This document shows positions 7,138 to 19,100 of a DNA stretch of 21,917 bases, piece by piece (the first letter of the stretch is position 1; every line of letters starts with the position of its first letter). The notes under the pieces are model-generated. The model saw only the letters and a program-made list of their open reading frames with translations, did not search any database and was not told the origin of the DNA. The stretch comes from Gracilimonas halophila (GTDB lineage Bacteria > Bacteroidota > Rhodothermia > Balneolales > Balneolaceae), in the NCBI RefSeq assembly GCF_042684365.1, contig NZ_JBHULI010000007.1, forward strand, positions 1 to 21,917, in the 5' to 3' direction. Made by a program: the position numbers and the translations under genes.

Positions 7138-7163
7138 CGTTAAGTTACACTAACGTTTTTTTT
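7138..7163 (+). terminator. Probable intrinsic terminator
   Basis: CGTTA (7138-7142) pairs with TAACG (7151-7155) across an eight-base loop and is followed at once by eight Ts (7156-7163). The stem is short, but the T-run is long. It lies 140 bases after the stop of the small secreted-protein gene on the same strand and could end that transcript. Confidence 0.45.
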
Positions 7164-7510
7164 CTTAATAATTTAGCCGTATTTGAGATAATATTATGTA
7201 TGTACTACACGCGCTGAGCTTAGGTGCCGCCTCTATAAATATTAGTTTGTAAGTAGAGATTTAATAAGCTTTGATTGAGTACACATTTAACCAATAGTGC
7301 GTGCTCTGGTAGCTTTAGGAGTCTTAAATTAATACCTTCTGAGCCCTTATTTGTATTGAACTCAGCTTAAACTGCTTCTAACTTTACTTATTGAACAACT
7401 TACCCAAAATGATTCAATATTTAGGCCGTGCCATATAGATCAAGTATATCAAGACATGTATAAGGCGGATGTTTTTGCCAAGACAAGATTAGTGCCTTAG
7501 TAGGCATATA

Positions 7511-7540
7511 TAGTAAAGCCCCATTCAAGGGGCTTTACTA
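7511..7540. terminator. Perfect 12-bp stem hairpin, possible bidirectional terminator
   Basis: TAGTAAAGCCCC (7511-7522) pairs perfectly with GGGGCTTTACTA (7529-7540) around the six-base loop ATTCAA. The A-rich, GC-core, T-rich layout is that of many bidirectional terminators. No gene end lies within 450 bases on either side, so the transcript it would stop is unknown. Confidence 0.55.
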
Positions 7541-8000
7541 AGAGATTGGAGTAAATATTGTTTAACAACACTCGAACGTATTGTTAATAAAAAAGTATCT
7601 GAAACTTATGACTTATTATTAATTTTTATGGCCCGAAATTACTTACTTACATAGTGACGGGTGTTTTTATATAAAAAACATAAATAATAAAAATAAGTCA
7701 TTATCAAGTTAGATTAAGTGTAATGGCATTTATTGTTTGAACCTCGATAGAAGTAGTAGTGATAAATCATAACTTAAAGTTGGGAGTTATGAGTAAAAAG
7801 CCACCATATATAAAATATTGTGGCTACTTTTATAATGGTTTTGGTACAGATTAAAAATATTAATTAACAGTGTAGATAATTTTGTAGCGTAATATTATAT
7901 TATGTATCAATTTAATTATCGGCTTCCAACTCATCAAAACCTTTCATCACATTTTTTAATTTAAAAGTTAGTGTGGAGAAATGATTGTTTGTAACAAAAT

Positions 8001-9806
8001 ATGCGGAGTAGAAAAACATTATTGGCGTCACTGATATTCATATTGAGTTTCAGTATTGTTTTTACCTTTGGATATGGAAATCTGCATGCCAGAAGTATCT
8101 GCTCAAATGGAATTTTTTACCAAGAAGAAGTCATAGGTTTTACTGATTCACACTTCACGGGTTATTTTGATAATATTAACGTAAAACAGTACGAGCATAT
8201 ATTCTTCTACTTAGAAGAACAGATTCAAAATGATACCGAGGGCGATATTATATTTAGCCTAAAAAGTGTACTTGAGAGATATACAGATGGGGTTGATGAT
8301 TCAAACAGCTTGGATTTCTACTTTGAGATTATATACGATTTGGAAAGCAGAGGTTTTACAGAAAAAGCTTTGAGACTACTGTTATTTATTGATGAGTCAA
8401 CATTAAATGTTAAATATTTAATGACCTACTCGAAGTTAAAGGCTCAAATATATGCAGGTGTAAATAACTATCCTGAAGCCCTTGAGTGGTACCAAAAGGC
8501 ACTCGATATTGCATATGAGCTTGAAATGCAGAATGCTATTTTCGTTATAACCAGCAATATTTCTTCTGTATTTACAGAAGCGGGTGAATATGAAAGCGCA
8601 CTGCGCTACATACAGTATGCATTAAATGTGATCAAAAGGGGTTTTGATGTAGAGTTAGAAGAACAGGCACGGCTTTATGCCAATGCAGGTGTTTCTCATC
8701 GTCGATTGGGGCAGCTGGAAAATGCAGAAGCCTCCTATATGAAAAGTCTTGAGATAAGTCAGTCAAATAACTTTTTGATGTTAATAGCTCAAAACTATTC
8801 CAATCTTGGGAATATTTACAAAGACAAGGGAGAGTACAACTTAGCTCTTGACTCATATAATAAATCATTGGAAGTCAGTAAGGCTAATGGAATGAAGTTC
8901 GGTGAGATTGTTAACTATATTAACAAGGGGGGCACATTTAGGTTAATGCAAGATTTTGAACAAGCGCTTGATAATTTGTTAAAGGCTGAAAATTTGCTGA
9001 ATGACACATCATTTTTAAGTTTTAAGCGTTCGTTATATAAAGAATTTGTATTGCTTGCAGAAGATTCAGGTAACACTTCGTTAAGAAAAAAATATGAAGC
9101 CTTATACGATAAAACAGTTCAGGAGCTGAGTTCACTTGAGGAGCAGAACGAATTACTACGCAGGCAGAATATATTAGATCTGAAGGTATTAGAACGACAA
9201 GTGAGCCAACAAAAGACCATATTTGGTGCTGTAGAATACAGGTATAAGCTGGGTTTATTCATTCTGGCAATGCTCTTGCTCTGTGCTGGTGGATATATCG
9301 TTTATTTAGGGAGGAAGCGTAGAAAACTTTACAGGCTGTTTTTGGAAAATCAGGAAACTGGATCATCTCCTAATGATATATTGCCCACCCGTTTACCAAA
9401 GCATACTCAGGTTAATACATCATCTTCTGTGGTATCTGATGATGCTGTAGATTTAAAAGGTATATATCAGGAAATAGTTGATCTTTTCACAACTGAAAAA
9501 ATTTTTACAGATAGTACACTTACATTAGAATCTCTTTCTAAAACATTAGGTACTAACACGAAATACGTATCCATGAGTATTAACAACTGTTCTGGCCTCA
9601 ATTTTAACGAGTTTGTTAACTCATTTAGAGTTCAATTAGCTGCTAATCTTCTTGTAAAGCAAAATAACCGCAATTTGACTGCCAAACGTTTACTTATAAA
9701 ATGTGGGTTTCGTTCGAAAGCCACATTTTATCGAGTATTCAAACAACATACCGGCTTGACACCGGTGCAGTTTAAAAAACAATCTCACCAGCAATCAGCC
9801 TCCTGA
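8001..9806 (+). CDS. TPR-transmembrane-AraC family transcriptional regulator
   Basis: The 601-residue product has an N-terminal hydrophobic segment (about 7-28, signal peptide or first helix), TPR repeats over about 140-340 (for example NNYPEALEWYQKALDIA, GEYNLALDSYNKSLEVS) and a coiled coil at about 370-410 (SSLEEQNELLRRQNILD). A transmembrane helix follows at about 415-437, ending in RKRRK, then an AraC/XylS-type double helix-turn-helix at about 484-597 (CGFRSKATFYRVFKQHTG is the second helix motif). The layout puts the TPRs outside the inner membrane and the DNA-binding domain inside, so an envelope signal could be passed straight to DNA. An in-frame TAA at 7992-7994 makes ATG 8001 the first possible ATG. 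It is 301 bases upstream of the giant adhesin gene on the same strand and is a candidate regulator of it (inference). Confidence 0.9.
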   Translation: MRSRKTLLASLIFILSFSIVFTFGYGNLHARSICSNGIFYQEEVIGFTDSHFTGYFDNINVKQYEHIFFYLEEQIQNDTEGDIIFSLKSVLERYTDGVDDSNSLDFYFEIIYDLESRGFTEKALRLLLFIDESTLNVKYLMTYSKLKAQIYAGVNNYPEALEWYQKALDIAYELEMQNAIFVITSNISSVFTEAGEYESALRYIQYALNVIKRGFDVELEEQARLYANAGVSHRRLGQLENAEASYMKSLEISQSNNFLMLIAQNYSNLGNIYKDKGEYNLALDSYNKSLEVSKANGMKFGEIVNYINKGGTFRLMQDFEQALDNLLKAENLLNDTSFLSFKRSLYKEFVLLAEDSGNTSLRKKYEALYDKTVQELSSLEEQNELLRRQNILDLKVLERQVSQQKTIFGAVEYRYKLGLFILAMLLLCAGGYIVYLGRKRRKLYRLFLENQETGSSPNDILPTRLPKHTQVNTSSSVVSDDAVDLKGIYQEIVDLFTTEKIFTDSTLTLESLSKTLGTNTKYVSMSINNCSGLNFNEFVNSFRVQLAANLLVKQNNRNLTAKRLLIKCGFRSKATFYRVFKQHTGLTPVQFKKQSHQQSAS

Positions 9807-9834
9807 TATTTTTGCACAATATCAGCTTGTTTTT
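9804..9834 (+). terminator. Weak terminator-like hairpin at the regulator stop
   Basis: TGATATT (9804-9810, including the TGA stop) pairs with AATATCA (9818-9824) across a seven-base loop and is followed by a T-rich stretch. The stem is A/T-rich, so termination would be partial. If leaky, the regulator and the giant gene could share a transcript. Confidence 0.35.
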
Positions 9835-10107
9835 ATTTATAAAGCTTTACTTACTCAGTATCAATCTTAATAAGTATCTCTCTCATAGTTATTTATGGAA
9901 TATGTAGGGTTTAATTATACCACTACGTTATTCATGATTTGAGAATGTTTTTTCAATATATGAGAATTGAAAATAGATAGTTTTGGATTCTGTATATCGC
10001 AGTTTGCTAAATATTGCTAATTAATTCCATGCCGGTAATGCCCGTTAGCAAATATATGGTAAGATCATGATAAAAAGCCTGATCACCATTTTATCACTTA
10101 AAAAACT
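9807..10107. other. Spacer before the giant adhesin gene
   Basis: This 301-base A/T-rich stretch has no gene. It holds the weak hairpin next to the regulator stop, a TTGCTAA/TTGCTAA near-tandem repeat around 10000-10020, and the bulged hairpin at 10056-10089. A promoter for the giant gene is expected here but cannot be fixed from the sequence. Confidence 0.5.
10056..10089 (+). promoter_or_regulatory. Bulged hairpin in the leader of the giant adhesin gene
   Basis: ATGGT (10056-10060) pairs with ACCAT (10085-10089), and GATCA (10063-10067) with TGATC (10080-10084), giving ten base pairs with a two-base bulge and a 12-base loop. It ends 18 bases before the ATG at 10108, close enough to affect ribosome access, or it could be a protein-binding operator. 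Function is not shown by the sequence. Confidence 0.35.
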
Positions 10108-13100
10108 ATGTATTTATCAATTATTGCAATAAAGAAAGTTATCAAGTTCTCATACAGATTTTCATGGTTAGTAGCTATACTAATATTTGGGTTGCCAATA
10201 GTAACTAATGGACAGACTTTAAAAATCGATAATAATGGCCAAACCGGTACCCCGGGTACCAATTGGACGACTTCAGGCACTAACCCCGTAACGATTACGG
10301 CAACAGGGACTGCCAATGTAAACACCTCTGTAATTGAGGGCTATTTAAATGCGGGTACCAGTGTAATTCTGGAGGGCTTAAAGATCGTCATAGATAACAC
10401 CATAAATAAAACAGCTGGTGGTGATGCGACATTAACGCTAAGAGCAGGCGGAACCGATACCGAAGGATATGGCAGGGCACAGATTAATGCAGATGTTGAA
10501 TCCACCTCAGGTGCTTTAAATATTGTGTTATGGTCGGATTACAATAATCATAACCGTGCTGGAGCTACGGCCGGTACTGAAGCGACTATTACTACCAATG
10601 GCGGCCATTTTTGGATGGGTGGAAGTGCAACTACCCAAGGAAGCACAACCTGGAATGGTTTAACCGTTGGTGATGGCCCATCTGTAAATGACAATGGGTC
10701 TACCAACCAAAACGCTATTGACTTTGATGGGGTTACTCTAAGCACTAGCGGTGGCGATGTAATGATGTGGGCTGCTCCTGGTGACGGTAGTGGTATTCAA
10801 GGAATTAATTTTCATACGTCATCATCAATCAATACTGGTACTGGGGATATTATTTTAGCAGCGGATGTGCTTGATGGAAATCCTATTTTAACGTCCATAG
10901 GACATTTATACCTAGTACCAGATGGTGGTGCTTACGGAGGTTCCGTGACTTGGAGTCATAATAATGCGTCCCCAAATATTGATGTAAGTGGCACCTTTGA
11001 TGCCTTAACCATTAATGCTTTCAATAGTTTAGGCGGTTTTACGATTGGGGAATATACTGGAATGACTGGTGTTACCTTTTCCAATACTTCAGACATAACT
11101 GTTACAAATTCAATAGATGTTGCCGGGCCAATTACCTTAAAAGGAACAGCAATTACTGTAAATCATGATGTTATGTCTTCTACGGCAAGTGATATTAGGT
11201 TATCTGCAACTAATGGTTTCTCATCTGGAACAACCACCAGAAGAAATATTACAAGTGCCAATGGAAATATTGTAATTGAAGCAGATGCCGATGCTAATGG
11301 CTCGGGATTTTTAGATATTGATTATTTAACTTTTGATGCAGGATCTGGTGATTTAACTCTAAGATCTGAGCGATTCAGTTGGATTAGTTCGGGTGCATCT
11401 ACTAAGCCTTGGTTGAATGGAACTGGTCCAATAATCTTAGAGTCGAATGACGCATCATTTAGTCAAGGTTTACAAACAGTTTGGTATGAAATTGATCAGG
11501 ATGCTGATGGTTATAGCGGATTAACTATTGGTAAAGCAACCAATGCGCAAAATGTAAATGTTAGTTCAGCACAAGAAGTTGCCGGACCTATTACTGTGTA
11601 TGGGGAGGATATTATCTTGGAAAATAGTCTAAATACCACATCGGGTGGTGCAAACGGCGATATATTAGTGAAGGCTTCTGGGGATATTAGCCTAACTGCC
11701 GATGAGTCGATAACGACATCTGGTGGTGATGTGATCCTTTGGGCCAATAGCGATAATCAGGCAGCCAACGGAAGTATATCCTTAAGAAAAGCTTCATCCA
11801 TTACAACGGGGTCGCCAAGTGTAACCGGCGGTTCTGTTTGGTTAGGTGGTGGTGCCGATGGGGGCACATGGAATGGTTTGAGTGTAGGACAGGGCTATGC
11901 GGTTCCCGGAACTTTCTTTACTCCTTCTGACGGGGGGAATGAATTTGAAGCTGGCGTTTATTTAGAACGCAGCTCCATAGAATCATTTGGTGGAGAGATA
12001 AAAATAGCTGCTGATGCTTCAACAGGAGCAGCTGGACTCATTACTTATGGTAATACGGTTAATATTGATGCTGGCTCTGGAGCCATTCAGATTGAAGCAC
12101 AGAATAGTGATAACTCAGAAAAGCATAACGGAATCATGTTTGGAAATCATGACATTAGTGTAGCCTCTACGGTCAATATTTTGTCTTCTTCTCCTGCTGA
12201 TGCCATTACCATAGAAGCCCATGGGAGTGGAACAGGAAATGCTATAGGAATAAGTGGTACCTTGAATATCACTTCTTCGGGCGGCGGTGATGTTTTAATA
12301 AGCGGTGATGCGCAAGGTTCAGGAAGAAGTATTGTTTCGGGCAGCTTTTACCATGGTCTGACAAATATCTATGCTAATTCAGGCCGTATTACTTTAGACG
12401 GTCATGCTAATGGTGTGGTTGTAGCAGAAGCTGAAAACCAGAATGGACAAACAGCGGGTCCATCCAAAATAAATATTGGTCAAGGCGGTTCTATCACATC
12501 TTCAATAAGTGATGTATTCATCACGGGTGACGCCATTGAGATTGGCGCAGGTGGAATGGATATTGTTAGCTCGGGATCAGTAACCGTAGAGCCATCTAAC
12601 ACTAGTTTTAGCAGTGGATTTTCCTGGCCAATTAGTAATCTTAGTTTAGATGCTGCTGTAAGTGGGTTAACCTTAGGGAAGACCAGCAATACACAAGTTA
12701 TGACGATTGCAAGCGCTACTTCGATTGCCGGTCCGATATCGGTGTATGGAGGACAAATTAATGTTGATGCTAATTTAACATCTACCGCTACTTCTGGCAC
12801 AGGAATAACCATTACGGGCCCGCGCATTATTCAGAATGACGGGATAGATGCTACTACTTCAGGCGCCGACATCAGCTACACAGCGAATGGTTATGTTACT
12901 GAAGGCACCGGTGAAACATTGATTGTACTTGACGGGTCTTCGGGTAATAAAACCAAATTAAATGCCAACGGAGGAAATATTTCGCTAACAGCGAGTTTTG
13001 GAGCCGGTGGGGTGGATGGTGATATAACCCGAACTATTGGATTCAGTGATGCTGAAATACGCACCTCAGGCACGGGTCAAGTCAGCCTAACGGCCGATGC

Positions 13101-16100
13101 GACCAACCATCCTAATACCACCAATTCAGCCTGGGGTATGCAGCCTGGTAATGCTAGTATTATTACTGAAAATGGATCTATTACCTTAGATATGACGGGT
13201 GGGTCTGCGAGTTCGAATTCACGAGGATTGGGTTTGGATGAAAATAGTATGCAGCTGCTCTCAGAGACTGGTACGATAAGCATTCGTGACCGCCAACCAG
13301 CCGGTCTGACGGGCAATTACAATGGATTATATCTACGACCAAGCACGGCCAATGCCATTCTCTTTGGTGCCGATGGTAGTGAAGTAATTAGCAGTAGTTC
13401 CGATGTGCTGATTCAGGCTGATAAGGCTACCTTCGATGTCACCACTACTCGTTTTAATACCACGGGTGAACTTAGCATTGAACCTCTTTCGGCCAGTTTT
13501 GGGAGTGCCTTTACTTACCAGAATATCAACTTGGAAAGTACGGTAACCGGTTTAAGGCTGGGTAAAACGGGGAATACCGCAGATGTAACGATTGCGACAG
13601 CTACGAATATTGCCGGTCCGATATCGGTGTATGGTGGCAGCATTGCCGTTAACCAAAACCTCACTTCGACTGCCAGTGGTGAAGACATTTTACTCAAGGG
13701 ATCAGGAAGTATAACGACGGCTTCAAGTACCACGCTTCAGACCAATGATGGAGATCTGATCTTATGGTCGGATAGTGATGCCAATAATGAAGGGCATATA
13801 GCCATCGGCAATGATGTGACATTGAACTCCGTGAATGAATCTACAGCATCTGATTTGAGTTCTGGCGGGAATATTGTGTTAGCCGGTGGCGCTGATGATG
13901 GCGCCAATGGCGGAGCGGCGAGTGATGGTTTGCCGGATGGTTTTGCCCGTTCGGCCTCCAACCCTGGCATTGAGCTTTCGACCGATGGCGATGGAGATGT
14001 GAATTTCTATTCAGGTGGTGGAAATATCACCATGCATGGTTATAGCAGCAATGCCGGATCTAATGATGATGAAAATATCGGTATCAACCAATACGGAGGC
14101 CTATTGATAGATGCTGGTACGGGTCGAGTACGTATGATTGGTGAAGGGGAGAATTTCTATGGGATAAACTTGAATCAATCTCCACCTGAAGGGCTTAAAC
14201 TCAATATTTCTTCTGCTGCTACTTCAGGAGATGCTATTTACATGAGTGGGGTTTCTGGCAGTGAGCATGGCTTAGTTTTCAACTTCAGCTCGAATAAAGA
14301 GCTTAAAGCCACGGCTGGCGGTAACATTACGCTGGAAGGTGTTGGTGGTGGTTCAAGTCAAGGCATTTTCCTGCAAACTATCGATGTGTTGGCAACCTCA
14401 GGCACCATTACCTTGGATGGTGGAACAAACGGTATTTTCAATAAAAATACGGCCAATACTTATGGTTTTAAATCAGGGAGTGATATCACAAGCAGTAGTT
14501 CTGATATTATCTTTAAAGGAGATGCTATCTCAGTTGAAGCGGATGGTACCGCTACTTCTTTTAATACCACTGGAACGGTAACCGTAGAGCCATCGGGTTC
14601 CTCATTTAGCTCAGCATTCAGCTATCCAGTATCTAATTTAAGTTTAAATAGCGGTGTAAGTGGATTAACGCTAGGGAAGGCCGGCAACACCGCTAATATG
14701 ACGATTGCAAGCGCTACTTCGATTGCCGGCCCCATTTCGGTGTATGGTGGTGACATTTCCATAGACGCAGCTACTACGGCCACGGGCAGTGACATTAATT
14801 TGTATGCCTCAGGCGCCGTTTCTCAAACCGCAGCCCTTACCGCCAATCGCTTGGCGCTGAATGGTACAGGAAACTTCACCCTGCAAAATGCAGCTAACAA
14901 TGTGGGCATTATAGCCGGTGGAGATAATACCACGCGCTTAGGTAATTTGGCTTACCGCGATGCTGATGCGTTGGAGATTGGATCGGTAAATCCGGATGGA
15001 ATTTTCTCGAGTGGAACCGTCTTGATCGAAACGGAGAATGGCGACCTTACGCTATCGCAGAACATCAACACCACTTCCACCTCTGACGATGCCATTATTG
15101 TAAATGCAGGTAGAACTGCTGCAGCTGGAACGGCAACAGGGGGGAATGTTTTGGTGAGTGGAAGTCCTACCTTGAGCTATGGCAGCGGCGGACGCGCCAA
15201 ACTCTTTAGTGGATCTGAGGGCAATAGCACGAACCTGACCAACCTAGTAGGTGGTGCGGCCAATACCCGTAAAGGCTTTGATGAGGGTTCGGACCTTTCT
15301 GGGCAAGGCTTGGTGGATGATAATGCCTACGCGATTTACCGACTTGCTGAGGGTACCGGCGACCTAACCATTGTCGCCTCGGGAGGAGACGCTGAGAACA
15401 GTACGTGGAAATTTAATAGTGGCTCTCGCACACTAACGACCATCGGTACTCCTGTTGATGTAAATGCATCGGTGGTAGAAGGCTATCTGGCGTCGGGTGA
15501 TTTAACCATTGAGGCGGGTAATATTGAGGTTCAGGCCGATATAAGCAGTTCTGCTTCAAATACATTCACTTTAAAAGCCTTAGGAAAAATTGAAATCCAC
15601 GACAATAGCGATATTGAAACCAATGGTGGAGATCTAATTATATGGTCGAATAGTGACAACCTTAATGGTGGGAATATACTAACCGGTCAGGATGTAACCT
15701 TTGACTCTCGACAAGGTGGCGCTAGCACTGGAGGTGGACGCATTCATATGGGTGGTGGTGACGACACCAATAATGATGGATTCCCCGATGAATCTACAAG
15801 AGGTATTGGAAATGCTGGTGGTGATGCAGCTTATGGAATTTTATTTGGAAACGCAGCAGGAACTGACGTACAACTACTTTCAGGTGGGGGTAACATCACC
15901 CTTAATGGTGGCGTTGATCCGAGTTTTAGTGCTGCTGCTAATTCGCACGGCATTGGATTTTATCCAGGCTATACGATTAATGCAGGTGCGGGTAATATAA
16001 CCTTTAATGGATCTGCCAATAGCGGTGGGGCTGATACTATTGGTATTGATCTCATGACCTCAGGCACTACGAATGCGAGTTCGATCACCACTACAGGAGA

Positions 16101-19100
16101 TCTAACGTTCAACGGGGAGTCTACGGTTACAACGAACACTAACCATGGGATAATCTTAAATAATGGACTTACAATAAATGCGGGAACCGTAAATATTACA
16201 GGTAATTCAGAGGAGACAGGTGTTATTTTGAATGGTTCAATTACATCTGATATATCTATGACGCTACGTGCCAATAGCTATTCATTCAGTTCAGGCAGTG
16301 TTAGTGGTCAAGGCACGCTGACTATTGAACCACTCACAATCTCCAATTCGTTTAATAGTACATTTAATAGCAACGGCCTGACCCTAGGTTCAGACCTGAC
16401 AGGCTTGACGATTGGTAAATCTACCAACACCGCTGACGTAACGATTAGCAATATCATTGATATCGCCGGCACTATTGAGGTGTATGGGGGGGATATTGCT
16501 GTTAATGAAAGCTTAACGGCTACAGCTAGCGGTGCAGATATTCTGCTTAAAGGCAGTGGCGAGATCACCATGGCTGGCAGCAAAAATATTCAGGCAAATG
16601 ATGGCGATATTATCTTATGGGCCGATAGCGATAACAACAGTGATGGAGCAATTGCCGTATTAAACGGATCCAGCATTAACTCTCAGGGTGGAGACATTAC
16701 CCTTGCCGGTGGAGCTGATAACGGAAGTAATGGAGGCATTTCGGGTGACGGTAAACCCGATGGTTATGCCTGGCGAACTAGTGATGAGGATGTATTAGGT
16801 GGCTTAAGTTTAGGCCAAGGTATTTTAGCTGGACATGGGGAAGTAAATGACCCAAGGATTGATATTCTTTCAGCGGGTGGTGATATCAAGTTATTTGGTC
16901 GTTTTTCAGGACCAGGTAATTATCCTGGTGTGTTGACGCAAGAAAATATTCTAGTCGATGCAGGGACTGGAACCATTTCAATTAACGGTCATTCTTCTAA
17001 TGGCCACGGCATTGAGTTTGCTAGAGGTGCAACTAGTCACCAAAATGTATTTCGTTCTCAATCCAATGATGCCTCTAAGCCGGCAATTTCAATAGTGGGA
17101 ACCACCACAAGCGATGCTCGAATTGCAGTACTTTTAGAAAAAGGTGGCTCATCACTTATTCAGTCTGAAGGAACAGGAGAAGTTTATATAAGAGGCACAT
17201 CCACAGTTCGTCAAGCACTAATAGCTAAAGACCTTCAAGTATTAGCCGCCAGTGGAGGCATTAGCTTTGAAGGAAATACTACATCTACCAATGGAATAGA
17301 ATTAATTAATACAGATATTGGCCAACGCTCATCGACAACAGCCATTCAAGGGATAACCCCACTGGCAAGTTCAAGTTCAAATGTGGCATTTAAATCCACT
17401 GGATTTACCTTTGGTGGTTCTGAGTCACTGATTTCATCTACGGGTAGCCTCACTATTGAGCCGCTTAGTGGCGCTTCCTTTGGTACAGCATTCACCTATG
17501 CTGATTTTCTGACTATTGATAATAATCTAACTGGATTAACGATTGGTAAAGTTAGTAATACAACGGACGTAACCTTCTCAAAGGCGATCGATATTGCAGG
17601 GCCGATTTCGGTGTATGGTGGAGATATTGCCATCAATGCTGTCACCACCGCTACGGGCAGTGACATTAACCTGTATGCCTCTGGTACCGTTTCCCAAACT
17701 GCAGCGCTTACTGCCAATCGCTTGGCGTTGAATGGCACGGGAAGCTTTACCTTACAAAATGCGGCTAACAATGTGGGCATTATAGCCGGTGGCGAGAGTG
17801 GCATGCGTTTGGGCAATTTGGCCTACCGCGATGCCGATGCGTTGGAAATTGGATCGGTAAATCCGGATGGAATTTTCTCGAGTGGAACCATTTTGGTAGA
17901 AACTGAGAATGGCGACCTTACACTGTCCCAGAACATCAACACCACTTCCACCTCTGACGATGCCATTATTGTAAATGCAGGTAGAGCTGCTGCAGCTGGA
18001 ACGGCAACGGGGGGGGATGTTTTGGTGAGTGGAAGTCCTACCTTGAGCTATGGCAGCGGCGGACGCGCCAAACTCTTTAGTGGATCTGAGGGCAATAGCA
18101 CGAACCTGACCAACCTAGTAGGTGGTGCGGCCAATACCCGTGCAGGCTTTGATGAGGGCTCCGACCTTTCCGGAGAAGGCTTGGTAGATGATAATGCCTA
18201 CGCTATTTACCGGTTTTCTCCTGGCACGGGCGATCTGACGATCGTAGAGGACGGTGGCGATGCGGAGAACAGCACGTGGGCCTTTGACAGCAGCAGCAAT
18301 ACGTTAACAACTATATCTAGCCCAGCTGATGTAGATGCTTCGGTAGTAGAAGGCTATTTAGCGAATGGGGACTTAACCATTGAGGCGGCTAATATCACGA
18401 TGGATGCCGCCGTAAGTCATGCCACGGCCAACAGCTGGCTGCTAGCGGCTAATAGCAACATCATTCAAACGGCCAATGGCGATATATCCACTCAGGGCGG
18501 GGCGCTGGTGATCCGAAGCGATGCCGATGACGATGGCAGCGGGCGCGTGGAGTTGCTGGGCGATATTACGACCAATGGTGGTGCGCTGTATGTGGGCGGC
18601 GGTAGCGCCAGCGAGACCCTGGACGGGCTAGCTGTGCCGACGGGCAATGCGATAAGCAGCGATAACACCCAGGAAGGGCTGTTGGTCAATGGCGCAGCTA
18701 TCAACACAGGGGGCGGCAACCTGCGCATGCGCGGGCACAATACGGCCACCGATGGGGAAATCACGGCGACAATGATATCCAACAGCAGCATCCAGACGGG
18801 TGCGGGCGAGCTGCGGCTGTATGGCCGGCGCAGTGGCGACCCATTCACCTCATTTGGTTTGGGTTTAGGTACCATTATTGGGGCTGCGCCTAGCGGTAAT
18901 GTCAGCTTGTCGACCAGCTCTGGCGATATGTATTTGGAGGGGCTGTCGGAGGCCACCAATGGCTTTCTGTGGTCGTATGGCTTGATGCTGATAGCCACCG
19001 GCACCGAGCAGCTGAGCCTGAGCACGGGCAGTGGCAACATCAGGCTGATTGGTAATGCGGCCAATGCGGCCCTGCAAACTGGCGAGGCTTTAGGCCTTGT

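Larger units (their letters stand above)
6998..8000. other. A/T-rich spacer with terminator-like hairpins
   Basis: About 1 kb without a convincing gene. Besides the two hairpins listed separately, AGCCAC (7799-7804) pairs with GTGGCT (7820-7825) across an A/T-rich loop. A 17-codon frame at 7981-8034 overlaps the start of the regulator gene. The spacer must contain the regulator promoter; no full Bacteroidota-type promoter with both boxes was found. Confidence 0.5.

Noticed and set aside
7877..9985. TAnnTTTG boxes (Bacteroidota -7 element) at 7877-7884 and 9978-9985
   Set aside because: Both match exactly, but neither has a TTG box at the expected 17-23 base spacing, and such matches are expected by chance in DNA this A/T-rich.
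14339..16000. Rightward frames at 14339-14581 and 15701-16000
   Set aside because: They lie in another frame inside the continuous giant gene and have no independent support.
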